DNA of 64,000 bases from Kitasatospora kifunensis (GCF_014203855.1 NZ_JACHJV010000001.1:4340001-4404000), one strand, 5' to 3'; shown: positions 8,952 through 17,605, counted from the first letter of the stretch. The notes: generated from the sequence alone by a model not told the origin. A program made the numbers and translations.

Positions 8952-9890
8952 TCACCCCGAGCCTGGTGACTTTCCCGAGCCTGGTGACCTCCCCGAGTCT
9001 GGGCCCAGGGCTCCGGTGCCATCAGGAGAAGCCGCCCCGGCCAGTCGCGCCGCCGCGGCCGCCGGGTCCCCGGCCGTGCTGATCGGCCCGTGGTCGGCGA
9101 GCAGTTCGAGCAGCCGCGCGCGCACCGGTCCGGGCGAGCCGGCCACCGAGCCCGCCAGCACCAGCGGCTCCCCTCCCACGGCGGTGGCCCGCACCAGTGC
9201 GGCCAGGTGCTCGGCGCCCTCCGCTGCCACGGCCAGCGCGGCCGGATCCCCCTGCGCGGCGGTGGCGTTGACCAGCGGGGCCAGCTGGGCCAGCCGACGC
9301 GGCGGGCCGGCGTAGGCCCAGGGCAGCAGCTCCTCGGGCCGCTCGACTGCGCAGTGGCGCAGCACGGCTCGGCCCAGCAGCCCGTTCGGCTCGGCGTGGG
9401 CGTGCCGCAGTGCCTCGCGGCCCAGCCAGAACCCACTGCCCTCATCGCCGAGCAGCCAGCCCAGGCCCCCACTGAACCGTGCCACCTGTCGCTCGCTCAC
9501 CTGACTGCAGGCGGCGCCGGTGCCGGCGATCAGTACGGTGCCCGCGGCCTCGGCCGTCCCCGCCGCGAAGGCGGTCACCGCGTCCGGGTAGAGCAGCACC
9601 GGGGTGCCGATCGCGAACGCGGCCCGGCAGCGCTCGGCGAAGGCGGTCCGGTCGGCCAGCGCCCGGTAGCCCGCGAGGCCGACGGCGCAACCGGCCACCG
9701 CGCCGGGGTCCAGCCCACCCAGCGCCGCGGCGGCCGCCTCGGCCAGCCGCCGCACGGCACCCTCCGCGCCCTGGGCGGTGGGGTTGGCGCCCGCGGCCAG
9801 CGCCCGCCCGCGCTCGGCGCCCTCGGCGTCCAGCACCACGGCGCGGGTCCAGCTGCCACCGGCGTCCAGGCCGAGGAAGAGGCGGCTCAC
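8952..9890 (-). CDS. murK: BadF/BadG-type ATPase, N-acetylglucosamine/muramic acid kinase-like
   Basis: 312 residues from GTG 9890. The N terminus (LFLGLDAGGSWTRAVVLDAEG) is the phosphate-1 loop of the ASKHA/BadF family, followed by VGLAGYRALADR and TGAACSQV nucleotide-binding motifs. Members paired with MurQ phosphorylate N-acetylglucosamine or N-acetylmuramic acid during cell-wall recycling. The start overlaps the murQ stop (GTGA), so the two are translationally coupled. The tail is a low-complexity Ser/Gly/Pro repeat that runs up to the convergent neighbour's stop. The gene symbol is by context; substrate not shown. Confidence 0.75.
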   Translation of the reverse strand: MSRLFLGLDAGGSWTRAVVLDAEGAERGRALAAGANPTAQGAEGAVRRLAEAAAAALGGLDPGAVAGCAVGLAGYRALADRTAFAERCRAAFAIGTPVLLYPDAVTAFAAGTAEAAGTVLIAGTGAACSQVSERQVARFSGGLGWLLGDEGSGFWLGREALRHAHAEPNGLLGRAVLRHCAVERPEELLPWAYAGPPRRLAQLAPLVNATAAQGDPAALAVAAEGAEHLAALVRATAVGGEPLVLAGSVAGSPGPVRARLLELLADHGPISTAGDPAAAAARLAGAASPDGTGALGPDSGRSPGSGKSPGSG

Positions 9891-10819
9891 CCGGCGGCGC
9901 CGGTCAGCCCGCGCACCGCCGCCCACGGGTGCCCGTGACTGCGGGCCAGCGCCTCGCGGGCCGCTTCGACGGTGCAGCCGCAGCTCAGCACCACCAGCGC
10001 GGTCGCGGTCTCGGCGGCGCAGCGCTCCAGGCAGTCGCGGGCCTCCTGCTCGCTCACCTGGCAGGCCGTCACCAGGGTCCGCACGGCGCGCGCGTGCAGC
10101 TTGGCGTTGCGGGCGGAGGCGGCCACCATCAGGTTGGACCAGGTCCGTCCGCTGCGGACCATCAGCGCGGTGGAGAAGGCGTTCAGGGCGAGCTTCTGAG
10201 CGGTGCCGGCCTTCATCCGGGTCGAGCCGGTGACCACCTCGGGCCCGGTGTCCAGCAGTACGTGCAGGTCGGCGAAGTCGGCTGCCGCCGCGTGCGGGTC
10301 CGAGGAGAGCAGCGCGGTGCTCGCGCCCACGGCGCGGGCCGCGCGCAGCGCGCCGATCACGTACGGGGTGCGGCCGCTGGCGGTGACGCCGATCACCAGA
10401 TCGCCCTGGACCGGGGGGTGTTGTTCGTCGGGGTCCGGTGCGTGGTCCTCGGCGTCCTCCCTGGCCACGGAGCCGGCTCGGGCGCCGCCGGCCAGGTGCC
10501 CGACGACCTGCTCGGTGCCCACGCCGTAGGTCGGGCCCAGCTCCACCGCGTCGCCGACCGCGAGCCGCCCACCCGTGCCGGCGCCGTAGTAGTGCACCCG
10601 CCCGCCCGCGCGCAGGGTCCGCAGCGCGACCTCGACCAGCTCGGTCAGCTCGGGGAGCGAACCGCGAACGACGCCCGGCACGGTGGCGTCCTGGTCATTG
10701 ATCAGCTCCAGGATCGCGCGGGTGTCGAGCCGGTCCAGCTCGAGGCTCGCGGGGTTGCGCCGCTCGGTGGGCGGCAGCGTGACGGTGGGGGAGGCGGCTG
10801 GCGGCTGATCGACATCCAT
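9887..10819 (-). CDS. murQ: N-acetylmuramic acid 6-phosphate etherase
   Basis: 310 residues; SIS-fold lyase that cleaves the lactyl ether of MurNAc-6-P to give GlcNAc-6-P and D-lactate in the cytoplasm. Family motifs are plain: TERRNPAS near the N terminus, YYGAGTGGRLAVGDAVELG, VIGVTASGRTPYVIGAL, and STRMKAGTAQKLALNAFSTA. Start 10819 (ATG) has GGAG eight bases upstream; the longer reading from 10873 lacks support. It is the first gene of a two-gene operon with the BadF-type kinase. No RpiR/MurR-type regulator is adjacent. Confidence 0.93.
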   Translation of the reverse strand: MDVDQPPAASPTVTLPPTERRNPASLELDRLDTRAILELINDQDATVPGVVRGSLPELTELVEVALRTLRAGGRVHYYGAGTGGRLAVGDAVELGPTYGVGTEQVVGHLAGGARAGSVAREDAEDHAPDPDEQHPPVQGDLVIGVTASGRTPYVIGALRAARAVGASTALLSSDPHAAAADFADLHVLLDTGPEVVTGSTRMKAGTAQKLALNAFSTALMVRSGRTWSNLMVAASARNAKLHARAVRTLVTACQVSEQEARDCLERCAAETATALVVLSCGCTVEAAREALARSHGHPWAAVRGLTGAAG

Positions 10820-10923
10820 GGATTCGAGCTCCGGATCGACGCGGCGGGTGCCGGTCAGTCTTCCAGCTGCCACGACGGTTCGTCAGGATCGGCGCATCGA
10901 TGGCCGTCGGCAGGTGGCCCCGA

Positions 10924-11706
10924 CTACCGGTTGCCCGCCCCGGCCAGCACCGCGTTCCCGGAGCTGACCCCGGCGCGCAGCACCCGCTCCGCCACGATCC
11001 GGCCCTCGCTCAGCACGATCATCCGGTCCGCCCAGCCGGCCAGCTCGGCCTCGTCGGCGTGGGTCGCGCAGCCACCGGCGACCAGGACGGCGGCGGCCCC
11101 GGCATTGCAGCGCGCCCGCAGCACGCTCAGCACGGCCTTGCCGGTGGCGGGGTCGACGGCGCGGGCGGGCTCGTCGGCCAGGATCAGCCGCCGCTCGCCG
11201 ACCAGCGCGCGGGCGATGGCGACACGCTGCCGCTGGCCGGCGGACAGCTGATCGGGGAAGCGATCGGCGAGGTTGCCGACACCCAGTTCGGCGAGCGCGG
11301 CCAGCGCCTCGGTGCGGGCCTGGTCGTCGGTCATCGCGGCCAGGTCGCGCGGCAGCGAGACGTTCTCGGCGGCGGTCAGCGCGGGCAGCAGGTCGAGGTC
11401 CCGGAACACATAGCCGATCGTGCCGCGCCGGAGCAGGGCCAGCGCGCCCCGGGACAGGCCGCTCAGCTCCCGTCCGTCGAACAGCACCTCGCCCGAGCTG
11501 GCCCGGTCCAGTGCGCCGGCCAGGCCGAGCAGCGTGGACCTGCCCGAACCTTCGGCGCCCAGCACGGCGACGAACTCGCCCGGCGCCACCGTCAGGTCGA
11601 TCCCTCGCAGGGCGTGCACCTGGGTCGCGCCCTGCCCGTGCACGCGGGATACGCCTCGCAGTCGCAGAACCGCGTCCCCAGTGGTCCGCGTCTGTGTGCT
11701 TGTCAC
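10924..11706 (-). CDS. ABC transporter ATP-binding protein with altered motifs
   Basis: 260 residues of the MacB/LolD-type ATPase family (LRLRGVSRVHG, then VHALRGIDLTVAPGEFVAVLG). Several key positions differ from consensus: Walker A is GAEGSGRST with Arg in place of the catalytic Lys; the Q-loop reads GYVFRDLDLLP with Arg for Gln; the signature is LSAGQRQR; and Walker B reads LILADEPAR. No permease gene is next to it. It may be a non-transporting or regulatory ABC protein, or a gene in decay; the frame is intact and codon use normal. The start GTG 11706 has a strong AAGGAGG eight bases upstream. A 13-bp palindrome lies about 60 bp upstream. Confidence 0.85.
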   Translation of the reverse strand: MTSTQTRTTGDAVLRLRGVSRVHGQGATQVHALRGIDLTVAPGEFVAVLGAEGSGRSTLLGLAGALDRASSGEVLFDGRELSGLSRGALALLRRGTIGYVFRDLDLLPALTAAENVSLPRDLAAMTDDQARTEALAALAELGVGNLADRFPDQLSAGQRQRVAIARALVGERRLILADEPARAVDPATGKAVLSVLRARCNAGAAAVLVAGGCATHADEAELAGWADRMIVLSEGRIVAERVLRAGVSSGNAVLAGAGNR

Positions 11707-11764
11707 TCTTCGGCCCTCCTTCGTGTGGCTGCTCTGCCGCGGGGGCTGGCACTCGCCCATCATA

Positions 11765-11777
11765 CATACTCAGTATG
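11765..11777 (-). promoter_or_regulatory. Palindromic operator upstream of the ABC ATPase
   Basis: CATACTCAGTATG is a perfect 13-bp dyad (ATACT-C-AGTAT core) in an AT-rich patch about 60 bp before the ABC ATPase start. ATACT/AGTAT dyads are typical of PadR-family repressors, which often control small ABC transporters, but no PadR gene is present in the window. Confidence 0.4.
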
Positions 11778-11885
11778 CATTCGCTCAAGGCTGATCCGGC
11801 CGCCGTAGGTGCCCGGCGGTACGGCGGGTGGAACGTGATCGATTCGACCTTGATCGGCTGGCATGGCTCTGGGATCGTCCAGTTG

Positions 11886-11903
11886 ACGGACAGTCATGTC
11901 CGT
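11886..11903 (+). promoter_or_regulatory. Dyad upstream of the NmrA-type gene
   Basis: ACGGACA-gtca-TGTCCGT, perfect 7-bp arms, directly after a TTGACG −35-like hexamer and about 50 bp before the GTG start. A plausible operator for the downstream oxidoreductase; the binding protein is unknown. Confidence 0.35.
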
Positions 11904-11951
11904 GTTCGAGGCCGTTCTGGTCTTCGTGGTCCTGCTGATGAGGAGTCGTTC

Positions 11952-12824
11952 GTGATCGTGGTCACTGGTGCCACCGGCACCGTGGGTTCGAAGATCGTCC
12001 GTGGTCTGCGCGAGCGCGGCGAGAGCGTGCGGGCGCTCGTCCGCGACCTCGCGGCCGTCCCGGCGGACTGGGACGAGGGGGTGGAGCCGGTGACCGCCGA
12101 CTTCGCGGACCCGGCCTCGCTGGACGCCGCGCTGGCCGGGGCCGACGTGGTCTACCTGCTGGTGGCGGTCCACCCCGAGATGGACGCGCACGAGCGCAAC
12201 GTGATCGACGCCGCGGTGCGCGGCGGGCGAGGCCCGCGGATCGTGCTGCACGCCGCGGCCGGGGTCGAGCAGCGGCCCGAGGGGGTGCGGTTCGTGTCCG
12301 CGCACGTCAGCGGCCACGGCCACCTGGTGGCCAGCGGGCTGCCCTGGACCGTGCTGGCGCCGAACGGCTTCTACCAGAACTTCCTCGGGATGGCGGCGTC
12401 CCTCCAGGCCGGGCGGCTGGTCGTGCCGGGCGGCACCGGCGCGGTCTCCTACGTCGACGCGCGCGATGTCGCCGATGCGGCGGTGGCGGTGCTGACCGGC
12501 CCGGGGCACGCGGGCGCCATCTACACACTGACCGGCCCGACCGCGCTGACCCACGACGAGGTCGCCGAGCAACTGGGTACAGCGCTCGGCCGCCAGGTCG
12601 AGTACCAGGCGGCCGAGCCCGCAGCGGCGCTGTCCGCGATGCTCGAAGCGGGCTGGGACCGGTGGCGCGCCGAGGGCATGGTCGAGCTCTACGGCCTCTA
12701 CGCGGCCGGGCACGCGAGCATGGTGAGCCTCGATGTCGAGAAGCTCACCGGGCGCCCGGCGCGCTCCTTCGCACAGTTCACGGTCGAGCACGCGGCCCTC
12801 CTGCGCGGCGAAGACGCGCACTGA
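11952..12824 (+). CDS. NmrA/SDR-type NAD(P)-binding oxidoreductase
   Basis: 290 residues. The Rossmann dinucleotide motif VTGATGTVGSKIVRGL opens the protein, followed by ALVRDL and the NmrA-like core (VVYLLVAVHPEMDAHERN, GLPWTVLAPNGFYQNFL, YVDARDVADAAVAVLTG). Related proteins are quinone oxidoreductases or NADP sensors (QOR2/NmrA). The GTG start at 11952 follows AGGAG. It is divergent from the ABC ATPase and monocistronic. Substrate unknown. Confidence 0.85.
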   Translation: MIVVTGATGTVGSKIVRGLRERGESVRALVRDLAAVPADWDEGVEPVTADFADPASLDAALAGADVVYLLVAVHPEMDAHERNVIDAAVRGGRGPRIVLHAAAGVEQRPEGVRFVSAHVSGHGHLVASGLPWTVLAPNGFYQNFLGMAASLQAGRLVVPGGTGAVSYVDARDVADAAVAVLTGPGHAGAIYTLTGPTALTHDEVAEQLGTALGRQVEYQAAEPAAALSAMLEAGWDRWRAEGMVELYGLYAAGHASMVSLDVEKLTGRPARSFAQFTVEHAALLRGEDAH

Positions 12825-13159
12825 GAGGTGCGGGCACCCGCGGGAGCGGCCAGGACCACCGGGAACGGCCTGGCCGCCGACCCGCGCGGCCGACTGCCGC
12901 TGACGCACTGCTGAAGGGGCGTCAGCGGCGATCGACAGGGGGAGCCGGATGCCCGGCAGGTTCTCCAAGAATTCTCCCGAGAGTTCTGAGCTGGTGTTAC
13001 TGGGTCGGGGTGGCGGGAACTGTTCACGATCGCGAGCGACGAGGTGATGGGGGTGGGCGTCGGTCGGTGGGGCGATCTGCGGATCTTCGTATGCCTGACC
13101 GGCCCTCAGCGCCCTTTCCGGGTGGACCTGTACTGACCCGTACGAACCGGGAGGGGTCG
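12825..13159. other. Intergenic region with remnant attachment site
   Basis: No gene seen. It contains a TTCTCC repeat pair at about 12960–12979 and a partial tRNA-Pro-derived sequence at 12987–13018, both also present at the right end of the integrated element near 52 kb. The rest shows nothing I can interpret. Confidence 0.5.
12987..13018. repeat. Partial att-like repeat (tRNA-Pro 3' end plus flank)
   Basis: Thirty-one of 32 bases match 52001–52032, covering the 3' terminal bases of the tRNA-Pro gene (TGGGTCGGGGTGGCGGGA) and 14 bp beyond it. The match stops abruptly at 13018, so this looks like a truncated remnant of an element end rather than a working site. Confidence 0.55.
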
Positions 13160-14233
13160 TCAGCTGTCGCTCTCGGGACCGGTGAGGTTCTTGGTGAGCC
13201 ACTCCAGGGTCATCGGGATCATCTTCCCGAAGTCCGTGGTGAGGTGTTTGCCGCCCGGCTGCTCGTAGTACTCGACGGTGGTCGGGGCGGCGGCGTTGGC
13301 GACCCACTTCTTGACCACACTGATCTCGCTGGCGTCGCCGCCGCCGCCGACGGTGGCGAGCATCTTGACGTCGGCCTTGCTGGTGGAGATCAGCTTGTCG
13401 GGGCTGTTGGCGTCCTGCTCGGCCTCGTGGCCCTTCCAGAGCGAGGAGTCCGCCTTGAAGTCGCCGTCGATCGCCACGGCGGCCTTGAAAAGGTCGGGGT
13501 GCTGCATGGCCAGCTTGGCGCTGCAGTCGGCGCCGCTGGAGGCGCCCATCAGGCCCCAGCTGTCGCGGGCCTTGAGGGTGCGGAAGTTGGCGCGGACGAA
13601 GTCCGGGACGTCCTGGGACATCCAGGTGCCCATCTTGGGCTGGCCCGGGATGTCGGAGCAGTCCAGGGACTTGCGCTCGACGTCCGTCAGGTTCTGCACC
13701 GGCATGATCATGATGAAGGGGTGCGCCTGCTGCTGTTGGGCGAGTTGGGCGTCGATCTCCTGGATCTGCAGCTGGGTGCCCGCCCAGGTGTTGTAGCCGT
13801 TGCTCTGGCCGCCCGCGTAGAGGGTGAGCACGGGGAAGCCGAACTTGGCGTACTTCGGGTCGTTGTACTGCGGCGGCAGCCAGACCCAGACCTGCCCTGA
13901 GACGCCGGACTTCTTGCCCGCCAGGGTGGTCTCCATGATCGGCCCGGCCTTGGTGTCACGGAACTTCTTCAGGTCGGCGGCCGGACCGGCCGGCATCACG
14001 ACCTTGCCGTCCGCCGACGGCGCGCTGCTGGCGGTGGTGGACGGGGCGGCCGGGGTGCCCGGGGACGCCGGGGCGGCCGGGGCGACCGCCGCCGCGTTGC
14101 CGCCCGGCTTGGGCGCAGCGGCCGGTTTGCTGCTGCCACTACTGCAGGCGGCCAGCGCGGCGGACAGCGCGAGCGCGGTGATACCGGCCAGGACGGCACG
14201 GGTGCGTATGGGCTGCGACTGCGGATGTTGCAC
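13160..14233 (-). CDS. Secreted lipoprotein esterase (alpha/beta hydrolase, PF00756-like)
   Basis: 357 residues from GTG 14233 (GGAGAG upstream). Signal peptide with lipobox LSAALAAC places the modified Cys at about residue 30; an Ala/Pro-rich linker follows, then the hydrolase domain from VVMPAGPAADLKK to the end. The nucleophile elbow is GASSG (LMGASSGADCSAK), and the C-terminal His lies in GGKHLTTDF. It belongs to the putative-esterase family with antigen-85/S-formylglutathione hydrolase-type members. The hydrolase domain is nearly identical at the DNA level to that of the anti-sigma/esterase fusion at 15429–16550, so the two arose by recent duplication. Substrate unknown. Confidence 0.85.
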   Translation of the reverse strand: MQHPQSQPIRTRAVLAGITALALSAALAACSSGSSKPAAAPKPGGNAAAVAPAAPASPGTPAAPSTTASSAPSADGKVVMPAGPAADLKKFRDTKAGPIMETTLAGKKSGVSGQVWVWLPPQYNDPKYAKFGFPVLTLYAGGQSNGYNTWAGTQLQIQEIDAQLAQQQQAHPFIMIMPVQNLTDVERKSLDCSDIPGQPKMGTWMSQDVPDFVRANFRTLKARDSWGLMGASSGADCSAKLAMQHPDLFKAAVAIDGDFKADSSLWKGHEAEQDANSPDKLISTSKADVKMLATVGGGGDASEISVVKKWVANAAAPTTVEYYEQPGGKHLTTDFGKMIPMTLEWLTKNLTGPESDS

Positions 14234-14359
14234 GGTGAAGGACTCTCCGATCGATAGTGGAGTAGCAGGCCGTCCTTGATCTATGACGCTGCTCCGGGTG
14301 CGCCGACCGAGGCGTCGGCTGAACTGACCGGCAGTCAGCACTCGTTGACTGACGGTCAG

Positions 14360-15303
14360 TCAGGGCTTGACGTACTGGCTGAGCCAGGCGAAGGCGGCCG
14401 GTACCGTTGGCTTCCAGGTGGCGGTCGCGTGCGGGCCGGTGGTCTCCACCGGGTTCACCGTGGTCGGTGCCTTGGCGGCCTTCCGCAGCGCCTGGGCGTC
14501 GTCCAGTCCCTCGCCATTGCGCCCGCCGGTCAGGTAGAGCGCGACGTTCGGCGGGGTCTGGGCGTGGGTCAGCATGTAGAGCGGGTTGTCGACCTCGTCC
14601 AGGTGCGGGTCCTTGGCGGTCAGCGAGTCCGACTCGCCCTTCGGGTCGTTGTAGCCGGACATCGCGATCGCCGCCCGGAACCGGTCCGGGTGGGCTATCG
14701 CGAGGCGGGTGGCGCAGTGTGCGCCGGCCGAGTACCCGGCCACGCCCCAGTGGTCGGCCGCCGGGTCGACCCGGAAGTTGTCCAGCACCAGCCGAACCAG
14801 GCACTGGATGAGCCGGGGAAGCCGGCGAGCAGCTCGACCACCGGGAAGGTCTTGCCCTTGTACGCCGGGTCGTCGTACTGCGGCGGGGTCCAGACCAGCA
14901 CCTCGCCGTCCACCCCGGACAGGCGGCCCTTGAGCTGGGTCTCCTTCACGTCCTTGGGCACCGCCGGGTCGTCCACCCCCGTGAAACTCTGGATCACCTT
15001 CGACTGGTCCGGCGACATGGCCGCCGCCGGGCCGCCCACCGGAGGCGGCGGAGGCACCGCGCGGACGTGGCTGTCCGTGCCCAGCAGGTCGCCCCAGTTG
15101 CCGTACAGCTGGTTGGAGTTGTTCACGAGCACGAACACCATCACCACCGCGGTCACCTGGGCGAACAGCACCAGGCCGAGCCGCCCGGCCGCTTGGACGG
15201 CCTTGGGCCCGCCCAGCCGGCCCCACAGTGCCATCAACAGCGCGATGGAGAGCGGGACCAGGAGGATGGAGAGGATGAGGAACGGAGTGCCCGTGAGTTT
15301 CAT
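14360..15303 (-). pseudogene. Broken membrane-anchored esterase paralogue
   Basis: The N-terminal part (from ATG 15303; hydrophobic MKLTGTPFLILSILLVPLSI and a second hydrophobic segment) is in one frame up to FPVVELLAGFPGSSSAWF near 14815. The C-terminal part (LDNFRVDPAADHWGVAGYSAGAH to QYVKP) is in another frame. The piece that normally lies between them in this family is missing, so an internal deletion has removed perhaps 50–90 residues and shifted the frame. The nucleophile elbow GYSAG is still intact. It is the third esterase in a row and more distant from the other two. Confidence 0.75.
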
Positions 15304-15428
15304 TTGAGTAAGGACTTTCGCAAGTGAAGGGCTGATTCCCATGAGTCGCACAGGCTTGCTCCGATGGGTCGGTCCGCTGGAGGTGCCTGGGCGGACCTGC
15401 GCTGCCCCTCAGGCGCCAGGGCCGGTCG

Positions 15429-16550
15429 TCAGCTGTCGCTCTCGGGACCGGTGAGGTTCTTGGTGAGCCAGTCCAGGGTCATCGGGATCAGCTTCGCGAA
15501 GTCCGCGGTCAGGTGCTTGCCACCTGGCTGCTCGTAGTACTCGACGGTGGTCGGGGCAGCGGCGTTGGCGACCCACTTCTTGACCACGCCGACTTCATAG
15601 GCCTCGCCGCCGCCGGCGGTGGCGAGCATCTTGACGTCGGCCTTGCTGGTGGAGATCAGCTTGTCGGGGCTGTTGGCGTCATGCTCGGCCTGGTGGCCTT
15701 TCCAGAGGGGGGAGTCCGCCAAGAAATCGCCGTCGATCGCCACGGCGGCCTTGAAGATGTCGGGGCGCTGCATGGCCAGCTTGGCGCTGCAGTCGGCGCC
15801 GCTGGCAGCGCCCATCAGGCCCCAGCTGTCGCGGCCTTTCAGGGTGCGGAAGTTGGCACGGACGAAGTCCGGGACGTCCTGGGACATCCAGGTGCCCATC
15901 TTCGGCTGGCCGGGGATGTCGGAGCAGTCCAGGGACTGGTGCTCGTCACCGGTCAGGTTCTGCACCGGCATGATCATGATGAAGGGGTGCGCCTGCTGCT
16001 GTTGGGCGAGTTGGGCGTCGATCTCCTGGATCGGCAACTGGTTGTCCGTCCAGGTGTTGTAGCCGTTGCTCTGGCCGCCCGCGTAGAGGGTGAGCACGGG
16101 GAAGCCGAACTTGGCGTACTTCGGGTCGTTGTACTGCGGCGGCAGCCAGACCCAGACATCGGCGGAGACACCGGACTTCTTGCCCGCCAGGGTGGTCACC
16201 ATGATCGGCCCGGCCTTGGTGTCACGGTCCTTCTTCAGATCGGCGGCCGGACCGGCCGGCATCACGACCTTGGAGTCCTTCGGCGCCGCACTGCTCGCCG
16301 CCGGGCCCGGGTCGGGCGGGGGAGCCGGGTGGCGTCCTGGGAGCAGCGCGAGGGTGAGGGCGGGGACGACGACCATCGTGACGGCGAGCGCGGTACGCAC
16401 TGCCGTCCGGCGCCGCCGCAGCCCCCGGCCGTCACGGACGATCGCGGTATACGGCGCCGGGGAGACGACGAGGTCCGCCGCGCCCTGGGTGAGGGCATGG
16501 CGTAGCCCTGGTTCGTCAGTGGGGATGTGGCTCTCGTCAGGCCAGGTCAT
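15429..16550 (-). CDS. Anti-sigma-like membrane protein fused to a catalytically altered esterase domain
   Basis: 373 residues. Residues 1–48 are a cytoplasmic segment (PGLRHALTQGAADLVVSPAP, then RDGRGLRRRRTA) typical of the small membrane proteins encoded after SigE-type sigma genes. Residues about 49–72 form one transmembrane helix, and residues 94–373 are an extracytoplasmic esterase domain almost identical to that at 13160–14233. In the nucleophile elbow the paralogue's GASSG has become GAASG (Ala249, GCC in place of TCC), so hydrolysis is probably lost. The start overlaps the sigma factor stop (ATGA), indicating coupling. I infer a sensor or anti-sigma role in which the dead esterase binds a ligand outside the membrane; a simple degenerating duplicate is the alternative. 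Confidence 0.82.
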   Translation of the reverse strand: MTWPDESHIPTDEPGLRHALTQGAADLVVSPAPYTAIVRDGRGLRRRRTAVRTALAVTMVVVPALTLALLPGRHPAPPPDPGPAASSAAPKDSKVVMPAGPAADLKKDRDTKAGPIMVTTLAGKKSGVSADVWVWLPPQYNDPKYAKFGFPVLTLYAGGQSNGYNTWTDNQLPIQEIDAQLAQQQQAHPFIMIMPVQNLTGDEHQSLDCSDIPGQPKMGTWMSQDVPDFVRANFRTLKGRDSWGLMGAASGADCSAKLAMQRPDIFKAAVAIDGDFLADSPLWKGHQAEHDANSPDKLISTSKADVKMLATAGGGEAYEVGVVKKWVANAAAPTTVEYYEQPGGKHLTADFAKLIPMTLDWLTKNLTGPESDS

Positions 16551-17095
16551 GCGGACACCTTCCATCGGGAGTCGGTCGTGGCCGGCGTGCTGAGGTCGGT
16601 GAGGCCGGAGTCGGCGCGCAGCTTGGCCAGCCCCTTGGCGGCCTGGCTCTTGACAGTGCCGACGGAGCAGCCGAGCGCGGCGGCGACCTGCGCTTCGGAG
16701 AGGTCCTCCCAGTAGCGCAGCACCACCACGGCCCGCTGCCGCGCGGGCAGCGCGGCGAGAGCGGCGAAGAGCACCTGGCGCTGGTCGACCTGCGCGCTGG
16801 CGTCCGTCGGGTGCGGGCCGCCCGGCTCCAGCGGTTCGTCGGTCGGGTGCTCTGCCAGGCGGCGCTTGCGGAAGCGGTCGAAGTTGCTGTTCACCAGGAT
16901 GCGGCGCACGTACGCGTCCGGGCTGTCGCTGCCGCGGACTCGTCGCCAGGACGCGTACACCTTGGCCAGCGCGGTCTGCGCCAGATCCTCCGCGTCGTGC
17001 TGGTTCCCGGTCAGCAGGTACGCCGTACGGACCAGCCCGTTCCACCTGCCCTGTACGAAGCCACTGAACTCCGCCTCCTCGTCATAGCTGCCCAT
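16547..17095 (-). CDS. ECF RNA polymerase sigma factor, SigE family
   Basis: 182 residues from ATG 17095 (GAGGGGGG nine bases upstream; the reading can extend to 17197 but without a ribosome site). Region 2 is FSGFVQGRWNGLVRTAYLLT with DAEDLAQTALAKVY and AYVRRILVNSNFDRFRKRR. Region 4 is ALAALPARQRAVVVLRYWED with LSEAQVAAALGCSVGTVKSQ. It directs RNA polymerase to a stress or envelope regulon and is co-translated with the anti-sigma/esterase fusion that follows. Confidence 0.93.
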   Translation of the reverse strand: MGSYDEEAEFSGFVQGRWNGLVRTAYLLTGNQHDAEDLAQTALAKVYASWRRVRGSDSPDAYVRRILVNSNFDRFRKRRLAEHPTDEPLEPGGPHPTDASAQVDQRQVLFAALAALPARQRAVVVLRYWEDLSEAQVAAALGCSVGTVKSQAAKGLAKLRADSGLTDLSTPATTDSRWKVSA

Positions 17096-17164
17096 CAGCA
17101 TCACCCCCCTCAGCTGTTCAGACCACGAACTCCGCGGATCAGGTTGCCTGGCGGGGCCAACCAC

Positions 17165-17605
17165 TACTCCAGAGGGGCTGCCAGCCGATTTCTCCATCGC
17201 CGCAGCCGAGCAAAAAGTCGCCGGTGGCCGCCCGGCTCCGCCCTTCTTGAAGATCTCCTGGAGTGTCCCCTTGGAGTCCCTCGCGCCGAGGAACTTCTCC
17301 AGCGTCTGGGCGGCCGGCCCTGGCCGTCGCCGATGTCGGCCACCAGTTGACGGCGGGTGCGGGTCACGATGCGGTCCAGGTCAGCTGAACCTCGGGCCTC
17401 GGGGCCCGTAGGCGTCCAGGCGTCGTCGTGGGTGACCCAGGTGTGCACGACCTGGTGCTCGGTGAACCACCAGCTCTTCGCGGCCACGGACTCACGGTTC
17501 CAGGCGGCGTAGCGCTCGGGCAGGCTGTCCTCGGTGACGAACAGGTTCTCGCCGCGCAGCTCACCGGCTGGCAGGAACGCCAGAGGGCCAGTCAGATTAC
17601 TCTGA
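17165..17605 (-). pseudogene. Unidentified degraded gene fragment
   Basis: Read on the minus strand, about 17605–17330 encodes a protein-like stretch (PAGELRGENLFVTEDSLPER, then SWWFTEHQVVHTWVTHDDAW, then DLDRIVTRTRRQLVADIGDG). The continuation (AQTLEKFLGARDSKGTLQEI, FKKGG) is in another frame, so there is a frameshift near 17325. There is no start codon upstream because the attachment repeat at 17620 interrupts it. I do not recognise the family. It was probably truncated by integration at the att site. Confidence 0.45.

Noticed and set aside
13001..13018. Functional attachment site at 13.0 kb
   Set aside because: Only 18 bp of the 46-bp core remain and the tRNA arms are lost, so recombination there is unlikely; treated as a remnant.
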